Below, one piece after another: positions 8,206 through 16,402 of a DNA stretch of 24,324 nt. This stretch comes from JANXSG01 sp038203935. GTDB lineage: Bacteria; Armatimonadota; Chthonomonadetes; Chthonomonadales; Chthonomonadaceae. The position numbers and the translations under genes were made by a program. Positions within the stretch are counted from its first letter, which is position 1, and each line of letters opens with the position of its first letter. The DNA lies in NCBI GenBank assembly GCA_038203935.1, contig JBBRDM010000072.1, positions 1-24,324 on the forward strand, read 5' to 3'. The notes beneath the pieces were generated by a model, which was given only the letters and a program-made list of their open reading frames with translations, made no database searches and was not told the origin of the DNA.

Positions 8206-10404
8206 TTACAATTTTTTACTATTTTCGTGCGCGCGTTGTTTCAGCCGGATTAAAATTCCTTCGAGTGCAGATTCCCAATGTTTCGGCTGTTCCTGGCGAA
8301 AAAGCAGCATGTTTGGATACCAGGGTGAGTCGTTCCTGTGCATCATCCAGCGCCAATCTGGAACAAAAGGCAGCAGCAGCCAGACCGTTTTCCCCATAGC
8401 TGCGGCCAGATGAGCGACGGAGGTATCCACCGAAATAACGAGATCCAAATGCTCTATGGCAGCCGCTGTCTCAGCAAAACTGCTGAACCCATTGGAAATA
8501 TCCGTGATTGCAATATCACCTTGAACTTTGGATAACTCCTGCGCAGCCACATCCGTCTGAAGACTGTAAAAGTGGACGTTCGGAACGTTCAGAATAGGGA
8601 GAAGCTGACTGAATGCGCAGGATCTATTTTTATCGTTTCCATGCGCGGGGTGTCCTGCCCATCTGATGCCGACTTTTAATTTACCATCCGATGCAATTTT
8701 GTGGGACCAGTCTTGCACTCTCTGTTTTTCTGCTTTGAGGTACGGTATGCCCGCAGGAATGTTTTCGATGGTCGTGCCCATAATATAGGCAAGGCTCATC
8801 AGACCTGCTCGATAGTCAAAAAGAATATCTGGCGCACTTTTATTCTGTTTCGCAGCAATCACCGCATCGATTCCATCCAAACTTCTGAACAGCTCCACTA
8901 GTTCGGGCTGACACTCCAAAATAACTTTTCCTTGAAACTGATTCTTTACCAGGCATGCATAGCGGGCAAATTGAATGGCATCACCGAATCCATGATCTGC
9001 ATATAACAGCAGCGTCTTATTTGGCGCTGATTCGCCATTCCATATCGGCTGAGAAAATGCGCGATAGTTGTAAGTACCGGTCTGCATCCACCAGTCATAC
9101 TTTGCCCAGCCTTTTTCAAAATCACCGGCTAGCAGCCAGCTATTCCACAGATTATAGTGAATGCTAAGGTCTGCGGGCAGCAGTGAACTCGCCTCTTGAT
9201 GGAATAGATTTGCCTCAGCTATTCTGCCCTGAGCCTGCAGTGCGATACCTAGATTTTTTAAAGCGGGGCCTGAATCCGGGTCAGCGCTGATGGCCAGACG
9301 ATGATGATGTTCGGCTTCCGCCCATCGTTCCTGACGCTGCAGCACAGAACCTAGATTATTGTGCGCCTGTTCATCGTTCGGCGCCAATTTCAGAGCACAG
9401 TAGTAGCTCGTTTCTGCTTCATAGATATGGCCAAACTGCTGCTGCATCACGCCGAGATTCAGCCATGCGTCTGCAGAATCTGGTGAAAGAAGGGTTGCAA
9501 TTCTATAACTTTGCAGCGCCTCTTCAAATCGGCTCTGTTTCTGATACACAGTTCCCAGATTGTTGTGCGCAAAGCCGTATCCAGCTCTCAATTCAATCGC
9601 TTTATGCAGGCTGGCTTCGGCATTTTGCAGGTCCCCTCTGTATAGCAAAACTGCCCCCAGATTGTTATGCGCCTCAGCAAATTCAGGAAAGAGTTCAATT
9701 GCTGCACGATAGTAGTATTCCGCAGCGTTCCACTCTTCATGCTCTTCGAGTTTAAGCGCTTTCTGGTAAAGTATCAGCGCAGGAGCTGGCGGCACTTTGA
9801 TCTCGTCCTCAAGCGCACTTCCTGCCATTTCACAACTAATTTCTCTGAGATGCTCTCGTGCATTCTGAAATTCAGGTTCAAGCGCAATTACCGCGGCGTA
9901 TCTCAGGCCGGCATCTTCCGTTCGATGAAACAGCGCGAGCATCTGGGCGAGATTGTAATGTGTCGCGGCGAGATCAGGACGCAGCTCCGCTGCGCGTGCA
10001 AAACTCGCCAGAGCCTCTTCCAGCCTGCCCTGTTCTCGCAGAGCATTGCCAAGATTATAGTGCGCCGCACCGCACTCTTCAGAAATGCTAAGCACTTCGC
10101 GAAAGCAGTTCGCTGCTTCTGACTGATAACCCATTTTAGAATAGAGATTTCCCAGCGCAAAAGTAACGTCCGCACTCTCCGGGTAGTCACACTGCATTTT
10201 CTGCAGATGTTTTAAAGCTTCATGCAGGTTTCCCTGCTCCTCGCAGGTGGAAACTAACTGCAGCTCAAGTTCGATTTTAGAAGAATCGATATACACGGAT
10301 TCCTGGCATTTTGCATGGTTTTGGCATGATCCTGAGGATGGAGTGAGTGGATCTGCGTTCTGTGCAAGTGCGTTCGTGTTAGCGGGCCTAGAAAATGATT
10401 GCAT
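8206..10404 (-). CDS. TPR protein with C-terminal GT9-like glycosyltransferase domain
   Basis: The protein (732 residues from the chosen start) carries a long array of tetratricopeptide repeats over roughly residues 45-440, with repeated HYNLGNALREQGRLEEA and AHNNLGxVL units. A glycosyltransferase-like domain follows (about 465-715), with YADHGFGDAIQFARY, VGIRWAGHPAHGNDKNRS and VDTSVAHLAAAMGKTVWLLL. The last segment is typical of the nucleotide-sugar half of heptosyltransferase-like (GT9-related) folds. Such TPR fusions are thought to glycosylate proteins or cell-surface glycans; acceptor and donor are unknown here. ATG 10404 was chosen because GGAG lies 7 bases upstream. A longer frame reaches 10482 but would overlap the upstream gene. 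No signal peptide or membrane segment is evident. It lies 40 bases behind a paralogue. Confidence 0.85.
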   Translation of the reverse strand: MQSFSRPANTNALAQNADPLTPSSGSCQNHAKCQESVYIDSSKIELELQLVSTCEEQGNLHEALKHLQKMQCDYPESADVTFALGNLYSKMGYQSEAANCFREVLSISEECGAAHYNLGNALREQGRLEEALASFARAAELRPDLAATHYNLAQMLALFHRTEDAGLRYAAVIALEPEFQNAREHLREISCEMAGSALEDEIKVPPAPALILYQKALKLEEHEEWNAAEYYYRAAIELFPEFAEAHNNLGAVLLYRGDLQNAEASLHKAIELRAGYGFAHNNLGTVYQKQSRFEEALQSYRIATLLSPDSADAWLNLGVMQQQFGHIYEAETSYYCALKLAPNDEQAHNNLGSVLQRQERWAEAEHHHRLAISADPDSGPALKNLGIALQAQGRIAEANLFHQEASSLLPADLSIHYNLWNSWLLAGDFEKGWAKYDWWMQTGTYNYRAFSQPIWNGESAPNKTLLLYADHGFGDAIQFARYACLVKNQFQGKVILECQPELVELFRSLDGIDAVIAAKQNKSAPDILFDYRAGLMSLAYIMGTTIENIPAGIPYLKAEKQRVQDWSHKIASDGKLKVGIRWAGHPAHGNDKNRSCAFSQLLPILNVPNVHFYSLQTDVAAQELSKVQGDIAITDISNGFSSFAETAAAIEHLDLVISVDTSVAHLAAAMGKTVWLLLPFVPDWRWMMHRNDSPWYPNMLLFRQEQPKHWESALEGILIRLKQRAHENSKKL

Positions 10405-10444
10405 CGATTTCTCCAATTGAACCAAAATCCTTAGATCTCTACGA

Positions 10445-12298
10445 CTAAGCGGCGAGCTGCTGATACACCGCAATTTCTGCATAAATTCTGTGTATCACGG
10501 AATGCCAGTCTCCAGGACTCTGCTGTCTGAATAGCTTCATGCTTTTATACCAGGGTGTATCACTACGATCAAGCAGCCAGCGCCAGTCAGGAAGGTAGGG
10601 AATCAGAGTCCACACATTCAGATTCATCATGCCGGCGAGATGCGCGATGGAGGTGTCTACGGTGATGATGATGTCCATGCACTTAAGCGTTGCGGCAGTC
10701 TGCTCAAAACTACTGAGCTCCTTTTCGAGCGCGACGATGTGATTCACCTGCATCAGTTCTCTCTGACTATCTGAAATAGGACCATCCTGCAGGCTGTAGA
10801 GCTGTATCCCATCAATCTCAGATAGAGGCAGAAAATGCTCCAAAAGGCAAGACCGATTTTTATCATTCCTATGATCCGGGTTGCCCGACCATCTTATGCC
10901 GACTCGCAGCTTTTTTTCAGTTCCAAAGCACTGCCGTCCGGGTGATACAGCCGGATCAGGATCAATATGAGGCCATATCTCCGGAATGCTTTCGAGCGTT
11001 GTTTCAAAAACTGCGGGCAAACTGAAGAGACTTATTTGAGCATCATAAGAAGATTTCCCCGGCTCATATATCTCAACCATATGTGAGGAATCGCTGTTCC
11101 TAATCAGCGAGTGCAGATGCTCCCTGCACTCCAGCAGCACTTTGCATCCTGCCCTTGCTTTCACCAAAGGGAGATAACGTGCCAGCATAAGCGTGTCACC
11201 GAATCCTCCTTCGGCGTACACCAGCAGCGTTTTGCCAGGCATTGGCGAACCATCCCAGCGAGGATGGTTCGGGCCGGCTAAATCTTGACGCTCCGATTCT
11301 CTGTATTCATACTCTCGCCAGCCATCTTTAAAGTTTCCACTTAGAAGCAGCGCCATTCCGAGATTAAGATGTGTCGGCGCATAATGGGGAATCAGATCTA
11401 ACGTTTGATGATAACATTCGGCTGCTTCATCCACTCTGAGCTGCATCATAAGCGAGTTGCCAAGATTTGTTAAAGCTCCTGCATGTTTCGGATCACTTGC
11501 CAGCGCTTTTCGAAAGTAGGTTTCTGCCTCCTGCGGCTTATCTAAAATTTGGAGAATCGTTCCAATATTATTGTTGAAATCTGGACTAAGCGGAGATTGC
11601 GCGGCTCCTAATTGATAGCATGCCAGAGCGTTCTCATATTCTTCCAGCTGCTGATACGCTGCTCCAAGATTGAGGATGTAGTCCGTATTAGTGGGCTCAA
11701 GCTCAACGGCATAGGCGTAGGAATCGCGCGAAGCTTCGTATTTCCCTAATCTCTCAAGCGATACCCCCAGGTTATTTTGAGCGGAAGCGCAATCTGGACG
11801 AGCAGCAAGCAGAACACAGTAACTCTCGATAGCCTCTGGATATTTCATCTCGTTCAGAAGTAGATTGCCGTTCTGCAAAAGTTGCAGTTCGTGCGATGAA
11901 AGTGATCCTCGCCCTAATAAGGAAGCGAGTTCCTGCCTTGCCTGCAGAAAATCAGGCTTCAGCTTTATAGTGCGGCGAAAGCACTGGATTGCTTCTTCTT
12001 CTCTTCCGAGCGCTGCCTGACAAACTCCAAGATTATAACAGGCTTCCATTAAATCGGGCTGAATAGCCAGAGCAGAATTGAAACTGATCACTGCTTCAGT
12101 TAATTGATTTTGCTGAATCTGGCAGTTGCCGAGGTTGTACCAGCCGGCAGCCAACTCAGGCTCCAGTTTTATCGCCTCCAGAAAACTATCTGCTGCTTCG
12201 TGCAGGCGGCCCTGATCGAAAAGTGTGCATCCATTCTCCAGCAGCGCCTCGGCGGAAGAAGACTTTTCAGGGAAAATTATTGAATGATTGGTGTTCAC
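10445..12298 (-). CDS. TPR protein with C-terminal GT9-like glycosyltransferase domain (paralogue)
   Basis: This 617-residue protein has the same design as its downstream neighbour. TPR units fill about residues 15-335 (for example AAGWYNLGNCQIQQNQLTEA). The C-terminal domain (about 350-605) contains YAEGGFGDTLMLARYLPL, VGIRWSGNPDHRNDKNRS, VDTSIAHLAGMMNLNVWTL and PDWRWLLDRSDTPWY. The pair shares the aromatic linker W-x-E/K-Y before the domain and the PDWRW-DxPWY segment, so they are tandem duplicates with different repeat numbers. The start is GTG at 12298, chosen because no other start lies near the first repeat; the ribosome site is weak. It faces the ArgA-like gene across a 159-base divergent control region. 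The likely role is transfer of sugar to a protein or surface polymer in the cytoplasm. The partner is unknown. Confidence 0.83.
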   Translation of the reverse strand: MNTNHSIIFPEKSSSAEALLENGCTLFDQGRLHEAADSFLEAIKLEPELAAGWYNLGNCQIQQNQLTEAVISFNSALAIQPDLMEACYNLGVCQAALGREEEAIQCFRRTIKLKPDFLQARQELASLLGRGSLSSHELQLLQNGNLLLNEMKYPEAIESYCVLLAARPDCASAQNNLGVSLERLGKYEASRDSYAYAVELEPTNTDYILNLGAAYQQLEEYENALACYQLGAAQSPLSPDFNNNIGTILQILDKPQEAETYFRKALASDPKHAGALTNLGNSLMMQLRVDEAAECYHQTLDLIPHYAPTHLNLGMALLLSGNFKDGWREYEYRESERQDLAGPNHPRWDGSPMPGKTLLVYAEGGFGDTLMLARYLPLVKARAGCKVLLECREHLHSLIRNSDSSHMVEIYEPGKSSYDAQISLFSLPAVFETTLESIPEIWPHIDPDPAVSPGRQCFGTEKKLRVGIRWSGNPDHRNDKNRSCLLEHFLPLSEIDGIQLYSLQDGPISDSQRELMQVNHIVALEKELSSFEQTAATLKCMDIIITVDTSIAHLAGMMNLNVWTLIPYLPDWRWLLDRSDTPWYKSMKLFRQQSPGDWHSVIHRIYAEIAVYQQLAA

Positions 12299-12399
12299 GT
12301 TGCGAGCTCGACCGTAAATACACAGTCAGGAGTATTTCAAGCTACTCTCATTATTGGTATCTTGAGTCCGCAATCACAGGGATAAGTTCTGCACTAAAC

Positions 12400-12427
12400 T
12401 TCATTCCATTGGGTACAATGGAATGAA
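12400..12427. promoter_or_regulatory. 12-bp inverted repeat overlapping a -10-like box in a divergent region
   Basis: TTCATTCCATTG-GGTA-CAATGGAATGAA is a perfect 12-bp dyad with a 4-base spacer, about 30 bases before the ArgA-like gene and about 100 bases before the opposite TPR gene. TACAAT (12414-12419), one base from the ideal -10, lies in its centre on the plus strand. No good -35 is seen 16-18 bases upstream. It could be a repressor operator, or a hairpin in the 5' leader if transcription starts further upstream. Confidence 0.5.
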
Positions 12428-12457
12428 TACACAAGATTTTATGCAAGGACGGGAAAG

Positions 12458-13024
12458 ATGTCCGGTGATGATTTAATTCATTCTGAAGCAACGGAGCGGG
12501 AAACGGTGGTGCAAATTCGAAAAGCACGCACGGATGATGTGCCTGGAATGCAGCGTCTTATTAATGGTTTTGCCGATAGCGGGGCTATGCTGCATCGCAG
12601 CCTGAGCGAGCTTTATGAAAATATCCGGGATTTTTTCGTCGTGCTGGAAGCAGATCAGTTAGTGGGCTGCGCCGGTCTGCATGTCAGCTGGAAAGATCTG
12701 GCAGAGTTAAAATCACTGGCTGTAGACCCCAATTTCCAGGGCAAAGGATACGGGCGTGATCTTATCCAGACTTGCCTCAGAGAATCGGATGATATTGGCA
12801 TTACCAGGGTTTTCGCATTGACGTATGTGCCCGCACTGTTCGAAAAAAATGGATTTCAGATTGTGGACAAAGCTATGCTGCCGCGAAAGGTGTGGACGGA
12901 GTGTGTCTACTGCCCAAAATTTCCAGACTGCGGCGAAATAGCAGTAATTATTGGTATCAACGGCGCCTCGATCGATGAGAGCGCCCCTTTAAATCAGATT
13001 CTGCTGGAGCCGATGCGGCGCTGA
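12458..13024 (+). CDS. argA: GNAT acetyltransferase, short ArgA-type (N-acetylglutamate synthase-like)
   Basis: The 188-residue single-domain GNAT protein resembles the short amino-acid N-acetyltransferases that make N-acetylglutamate, the first step of arginine synthesis, in mycobacteria and other phyla. Visible features are IRKARTDDVPGMQRLI (20-35), the LHVSWKDLAELKSLAVDP run (74-91), the acetyl-CoA loop QGKGYGR (94-100), RVFALTYVPALFEKNGF (117-133) and a Cys-containing tail KVWTECVYCPKFPDCGEIAV (144-163, Cys at 149, 152 and 158). It lacks the amino-acid-kinase domain of classical ArgA. ATG 12458 has AAGGA at 12444-12448. Glutamate as substrate is inferred from family resemblance; another amino-acid N-acetyltransferase role is possible. 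A zinc-ribbon gene follows 34 bases downstream. Confidence 0.75.
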   Translation: MSGDDLIHSEATERETVVQIRKARTDDVPGMQRLINGFADSGAMLHRSLSELYENIRDFFVVLEADQLVGCAGLHVSWKDLAELKSLAVDPNFQGKGYGRDLIQTCLRESDDIGITRVFALTYVPALFEKNGFQIVDKAMLPRKVWTECVYCPKFPDCGEIAVIIGINGASIDESAPLNQILLEPMRR

Positions 13025-13058
13025 GTTGAGCTTTGACGATCATGGGAAAGAGGTTGTA

Positions 13059-13274
13059 ATGAGGGATATTGCGGATGAAACCGATGAGGTCAAGCAGGCA
13101 TCTAAAATGTGGAACCACCGCCGTTTTCCACCAGGTGCAAAATGCGAACGTTGCGGATCGACTTCGGTCTACCCATTGCCTACCTTATCTGTGGGAAGCG
13201 GTGCTGGTTTCAAACCAGTAGCAGACGATTTCTACTGCGGCCACTGTGGCACCATCGCGCCAGCACGGTGGTAA
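13059..13274 (+). CDS. Small zinc-ribbon protein of unknown function
   Basis: The 71-residue protein has two CxxC knuckles, CERC (C29/C32) and CGHC (C60/C63), 27 residues apart. This is a classic zinc-ribbon spacing. The first 25 residues are acidic then basic, and the C-terminus is short (GTIAPARW). ATG 13059 has AGAGG five bases upstream. An upstream in-frame TTG (13026) lacks such a site and would sit almost on the stop of the preceding gene. It is probably co-transcribed with the ArgA-like gene. I do not recognise the family; zinc ribbons of this size often serve as nucleic-acid or protein adaptors, and nothing here says which. Confidence 0.65.
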   Translation: MRDIADETDEVKQASKMWNHRRFPPGAKCERCGSTSVYPLPTLSVGSGAGFKPVADDFYCGHCGTIAPARW

Positions 13275-13427
13275 ACTTAATTTATATACATTCTAAAATG
13301 GTCATTTGTAAGGCGGGCAACCTGCTTCGGTACCAGATGGATTCGTATTCATTGGAATTTGAACCTGATGAAAAGTTTAATGGTTTATAGGTAAGCGAGG
13401 AAGGGAATTTGGGAATCGAAGGGGACA

Positions 13428-13499
13428 TCGGGGTGACAAGACTTGAACTTGCGACATCTAGTTCCCAAAACTAGCACTCTACCACTGAGCTACACCCCG
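13428..13499 (-). tRNA. tRNA-Pro(UGG)
   Basis: On the minus strand a full cloverleaf folds: a 7-bp acceptor stem CGGGGTG/CACCCCG with C1-G72 and discriminator A73 (proline identity features), a D arm starting TAGCTCAGTGGTAGAG, an anticodon stem CTAGT/ACTAG closing the loop TTTGGGA with anticodon TGG, and a T arm GCAAG-TTCAAGT-CTTGT. The CCA end is not encoded (TGT follows the discriminator), so it must be added after transcription. The G-T closing pairs in the D and T stems are tolerable. It decodes proline CCN codons. Confidence 0.97.
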
Positions 13500-13511
13500 A
13501 AGTGCAACACT

Positions 13512-13540
13512 ATTATATGCTATCCGAACTCGAAAGTCAA
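13512..13540 (-). promoter_or_regulatory. Sigma-70 promoter of tRNA-Pro
   Basis: TTGACT (13535-13540) and a perfect TATAAT (13512-13517) are separated by exactly 17 bases on the minus strand, ending 12 bases before the mature tRNA 5' end. Transcription would start with a leader of only about five bases. This is the best promoter match in the window. Confidence 0.92.
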
Positions 13541-13568
13541 GTCGAGATGAGCCCAGGAGCCAAGAATC

Positions 13569-14861
13569 GTGTGTAAAAGTTTCCTATTTACTGCAAGTTT
13601 TCTCGTTTTCACTCTGTTTAACTCAGGAATCCATGCGGTAAATGCCGATACCTGGCCTCCGCAGGAAATGCCTATAACTTTCTGGTGCGGCCCACCGGAG
13701 CCATACATCACAGTGCAAGATTACCAGAAGATTAAAAATGCGGGATTCAGTATCGTCATGCCGCCATGCGGCGGTAAATCCGACTTTGCAGAAAACAAGA
13801 AAATTCTTGAAACAGCAAAGCTGACCGGCCTCACAGCCGTCATTATGGATGGGAGAATGCCGCTCGCAATCACAGGAAATCCGAAGGCATCGGCATCACT
13901 CAAAGCCATTGTAGATGATTACAAGAAATTTCCTGCGCTGCTGGGATACTTCATAACAGATGAGCCGAGCGCGAAGAGTTTTGTAGGTCTAAAGGAGGTA
14001 GTGGCCGAGCTGCATCGCCTTGACCCGAAGCATCTTGCATTTATCAATCTCTTCCCATCCTATGCCACCAATGATCTAAACGCAGCCAACAGCCAGCTTG
14101 GAACCGATACCTACGACCAGTATATGCAGCAGTTCCTAACGACAGTAAAACCCGATCTGCTTAGCTGGGACTACTATCACTTTTTAAAAACTAAAGACCA
14201 GGAGGGTTTCTTCGGAAATCTACGCTCGGGCCAGAAAGCCTTGAAGCTGATCAGCCCCGAAACTCCGATGTGGCAGATTGTGCTCTCTGTGCAGTTTGGC
14301 AATTATCGTGAGCTCAATGAAAACGAACTGCGATTCGAGGCTATGCAGACGCTCGTGTTCGGAGGCCATGGATTGGTCTATTTCACGTATTGGCTCCCCA
14401 CTGCGGATAAATCTTTCCAGTGGCAGCATGCGATCATGAACGAAGACGGTTCTCCTGGCCCGCTGTATGAACCTGTAAAGCATGTAAATAGTGAGGTGCG
14501 CTCACTCGCCAAGTGGCTCTATAACGCTCAGGTCGTCAGCACTTTTCAAACGGGTGAAATTACGCCGGATGGAGATCCGCAGCCGAACGATGTTCCAGTA
14601 AAAGTTGCTGGAGCAGGAAATCTGACTGTAGGAGTATTTCGAGGCGGTGAGGGATATCTTTATGTACTGGCAACGAATCGAGATTATAAAAAGGGGATTA
14701 CTACAAAATTAACGCTAAGCAGTGGAAATCACACCGTCGAAATTCTCGACAAAGTAACGGGAGAGTGGAAAACACCCGCGTTTGAGAAAGATGCCGATGA
14801 AAACACGGTCGTCGAAGTAGAGCTTGGCGCCGCAGGCGCGGCGCTTTTGCGTTGGCAGTAG
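13569..14861 (+). CDS. Secreted TIM-barrel glycoside-hydrolase-like protein
   Basis: The 430-residue protein begins with a signal peptide (hydrophobic stretch about 5-23, likely cut after HAVNA, residue 26), so it is exported. The body looks like a beta/alpha barrel of the GH42/GH5 superfamily: a substrate-side opening MPITFWCGPPEPY (34-46), GYFITDEPS (126-134) with the Asp-Glu-Pro motif (D131, E132) expected for a catalytic acid, and LRFEAMQTLVFGGHGLVYF (254-272), as in GH42-like enzymes. A C-terminal beta-rich domain (about 335-430) ends in GAAGAALLRW, typical of proteins of this layout. Sugar specificity is unknown and catalysis is inferred. GTG 13569 has AGGAG nine bases upstream. It is divergent from tRNA-Pro and has no obvious partners. 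Confidence 0.65.
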   Translation: MCKSFLFTASFLVFTLFNSGIHAVNADTWPPQEMPITFWCGPPEPYITVQDYQKIKNAGFSIVMPPCGGKSDFAENKKILETAKLTGLTAVIMDGRMPLAITGNPKASASLKAIVDDYKKFPALLGYFITDEPSAKSFVGLKEVVAELHRLDPKHLAFINLFPSYATNDLNAANSQLGTDTYDQYMQQFLTTVKPDLLSWDYYHFLKTKDQEGFFGNLRSGQKALKLISPETPMWQIVLSVQFGNYRELNENELRFEAMQTLVFGGHGLVYFTYWLPTADKSFQWQHAIMNEDGSPGPLYEPVKHVNSEVRSLAKWLYNAQVVSTFQTGEITPDGDPQPNDVPVKVAGAGNLTVGVFRGGEGYLYVLATNRDYKKGITTKLTLSSGNHTVEILDKVTGEWKTPAFEKDADENTVVEVELGAAGAALLRWQ

Positions 14862-14888
14862 ATGTCCTATACTTGCCCTCATCCCCAA

Positions 14889-14916
14889 CCCCTTCTCCCA
14901 AAAACAAGAGAAGGGG
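14889..14916. repeat. Palindromic interspersed repeat, copy 1
   Basis: CCCCTTCTC (14889-14897) pairs with GAGAAGGGG (14908-14916) around a 10-base A-rich loop, preceded by GCCCTCATCCCCAAC. Repeats with this look (CCCTCATCCCCAACCCCTTCTCCC...) recur across many bacterial genomes, from general recollection. It matches copy 2 in inverted orientation. Confidence 0.65.
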
Positions 14917-15187
14917 CTCTGCAACGTCACTCTATTTTTCAATTGATGACAAAGGGTCTGCCTTACAGATTCCCTCGTTTCCAAACCAAACAGTTTCAAC
15001 CTCACTCTATTTTTCGGCAGTCGACGGTGCATCTCACTTACCAGATATCTTCATTTCTCAAGAGATAAGGGAGATTCAATCTCACTGCGAACCTATTTCC
15101 TACTCGCACTTTCCACGCTAAAACAATCATTAAAAATACCATCTCACTGCTATTCTCAGCAGAGTACCGAACCTGATAATTCCCTCA

Positions 15188-15208
15188 TTCTCCTGTTTTT
15201 GGGAGAAG
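15188..15208. repeat. Palindromic interspersed repeat, copy 2 (inverted)
   Basis: The 21 bases at 15188-15208 are the reverse complement of 14892-14912 with one mismatch (20 of 21). Like copy 1 it can fold on itself (TTCTCC/GGAGAA). Together they bound a 317-base segment, as terminal inverted repeats would. Confidence 0.6.
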
Positions 15209-15255
15209 TAGTTAGATTATTATGGCATGGCAAATGAGGATGCATGGTAAAAAAC

Positions 15256-16170
15256 TTAGTTGTAGAGCATGTTTTTTAACACAAACCAGACATTCGCGGG
15301 CCGCTCCGCCAGGCGACGCATGAAATACGGATACCAGTGTGTTCCAAACGGAGTATAAACTCGCACTCGATATCCCTCATGAATAAGTTGTTTTTGGATA
15401 TCCCGCCTGACACCATACAGCATCTGAAATTCAAATCGATCCGCTGTGATGCTATGCTCCCTGGCATATTCTTTCGCGGACGCAATCATCGCCGGGTCAT
15501 GGGTGGCAAGCGCGGGATAATTTCCCTTTTCCAATAGCAGCTTCGAAAGCTTAATGTAGTTTTTGTCGACATCGCTTTTATCTGGAAAGGCGACGTCAGC
15601 TCCTTCTTTATAAGCCCCTTTGCATAATCGAACTCGAACTCCATCTCCCACAAGCCGGTTTATATCCTGCTCACTCCGCCTCAAATATGCCTGAATCACC
15701 ACACCCACATTTCTAAATCCCGCTGCCCATAAGCGATAAAAGAGATCGAGAGTAGTCTGGGTATAGGCGGAGCCTTCCATATCCAGGCGCAAAAATAGAT
15801 CCGGTCCGGCAGCCGTCAGTAGTCTTTCAACGTTTCTGTAGCAGCTCTCTTCATCAATATCCAGTCCAATAGAGGTGAGTTTGATGGATACATTCGACTT
15901 TAGATTCTCGGACTTAATATATTGGAACAGCCGCAGATGCATATCGATAATTTCGGCCACTTCCTGTTCATTGGTCACGCTCTCGCCGAGATAGTCCAGC
16001 GTAACCGTTATTCCTTCTTGGTTCAGGCGTTCTGCTGCACGTCCAGCGTCTTCTATAGTTTCCCCGGCTACAAATCGTGCCGCAGCCCGGGAGGAAAGCC
16101 TGTTGCGCTTTAAAAAACTCTCTAATTTTTTAGAACCAGCCATCTGAAGGAGCAGTGTTCTCGTTATCAA
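15256..16170 (-). CDS. putB: Proline dehydrogenase (monofunctional)
   Basis: The 304-residue FAD enzyme oxidises proline to pyrroline-5-carboxylate, usually at the membrane. Length and motifs fit the monofunctional PutB/PRODH family: FVAGET (33-38), TLDYLGE (57-63), SIKLTSIGLD (95-104), RLDMEG (128-133), VIQAYLRR (158-165), RLCKGAYKE (181-189), EFQMLYG (247-253) and YFMRRLAERP (282-291), whose two Arg (285/286) bind the proline carboxylate. The start is TTG 16170, with GAGG at 16178-16181, seven bases away. The extra N-terminal residues RTLLLQMAGSKKLE align with the usual family beginning, and the later ATG at 16143 has no ribosome site. No pyrroline-5-carboxylate dehydrogenase gene is adjacent. 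A plausible promoter lies upstream. Confidence 0.95.
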   Translation of the reverse strand: MITRTLLLQMAGSKKLESFLKRNRLSSRAAARFVAGETIEDAGRAAERLNQEGITVTLDYLGESVTNEQEVAEIIDMHLRLFQYIKSENLKSNVSIKLTSIGLDIDEESCYRNVERLLTAAGPDLFLRLDMEGSAYTQTTLDLFYRLWAAGFRNVGVVIQAYLRRSEQDINRLVGDGVRVRLCKGAYKEGADVAFPDKSDVDKNYIKLSKLLLEKGNYPALATHDPAMIASAKEYAREHSITADRFEFQMLYGVRRDIQKQLIHEGYRVRVYTPFGTHWYPYFMRRLAERPANVWFVLKNMLYN

Positions 16171-16211
16171 TGCTAAACCTCACAAAAATATACAGTTACT
16201 TCCTCATTATC

Positions 16212-16240
16212 AGTATATCGGTATCTGTTCTGTTAGTCTA
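16212..16240 (-). promoter_or_regulatory. Putative promoter of the proline dehydrogenase gene
   Basis: TAGACT (16235-16240) and TATACT (16212-16217) are 17 bases apart on the minus strand. The predicted start is about 35 bases before the TTG start codon. Confidence 0.6.
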
Positions 16241-16402
16241 CACCTATTACTACGATTTCCTAGGCACTCCAATTCCTAGTTCCTGATTCTCAAATGTAAA
16301 TCCTATTCCCGCTGTTCACTATGCGGAGTCTTTTGTCAGCGAGACTGAATTCTCATATTCACCGCCCAACATGAAGCCTGGTGTATAATATCTAGCTATA
16401 CG

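Larger units (their letters stand above)
14862..15255. other. Non-coding stretch rich in short repeats
   Basis: This 394-base stretch has no credible gene. Besides the palindromic pair listed separately, it holds two copies of TCACTCTATTTTTC (14927-14940 and 15002-15015), three copies of ATCTCACT (15031, 15079, 15141), and two related pieces beginning ATTCCCTC (about 14970 and 15180). The repetition suggests an old repeat-derived element rather than a simple spacer. No terminator with a T tail was found for either flanking gene. Confidence 0.7.

Noticed and set aside
10405..10482. A longer start for the downstream TPR gene at 10482
   Set aside because: It would overlap the upstream gene by 38 bases, and the ATG at 10404 has a good GGAG site.
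14889..14916. Hairpin as terminator of the secreted-protein gene
   Set aside because: The stem is followed by CTCTGCAAC on the plus strand, with no T run, and it matches a repeat copy elsewhere.
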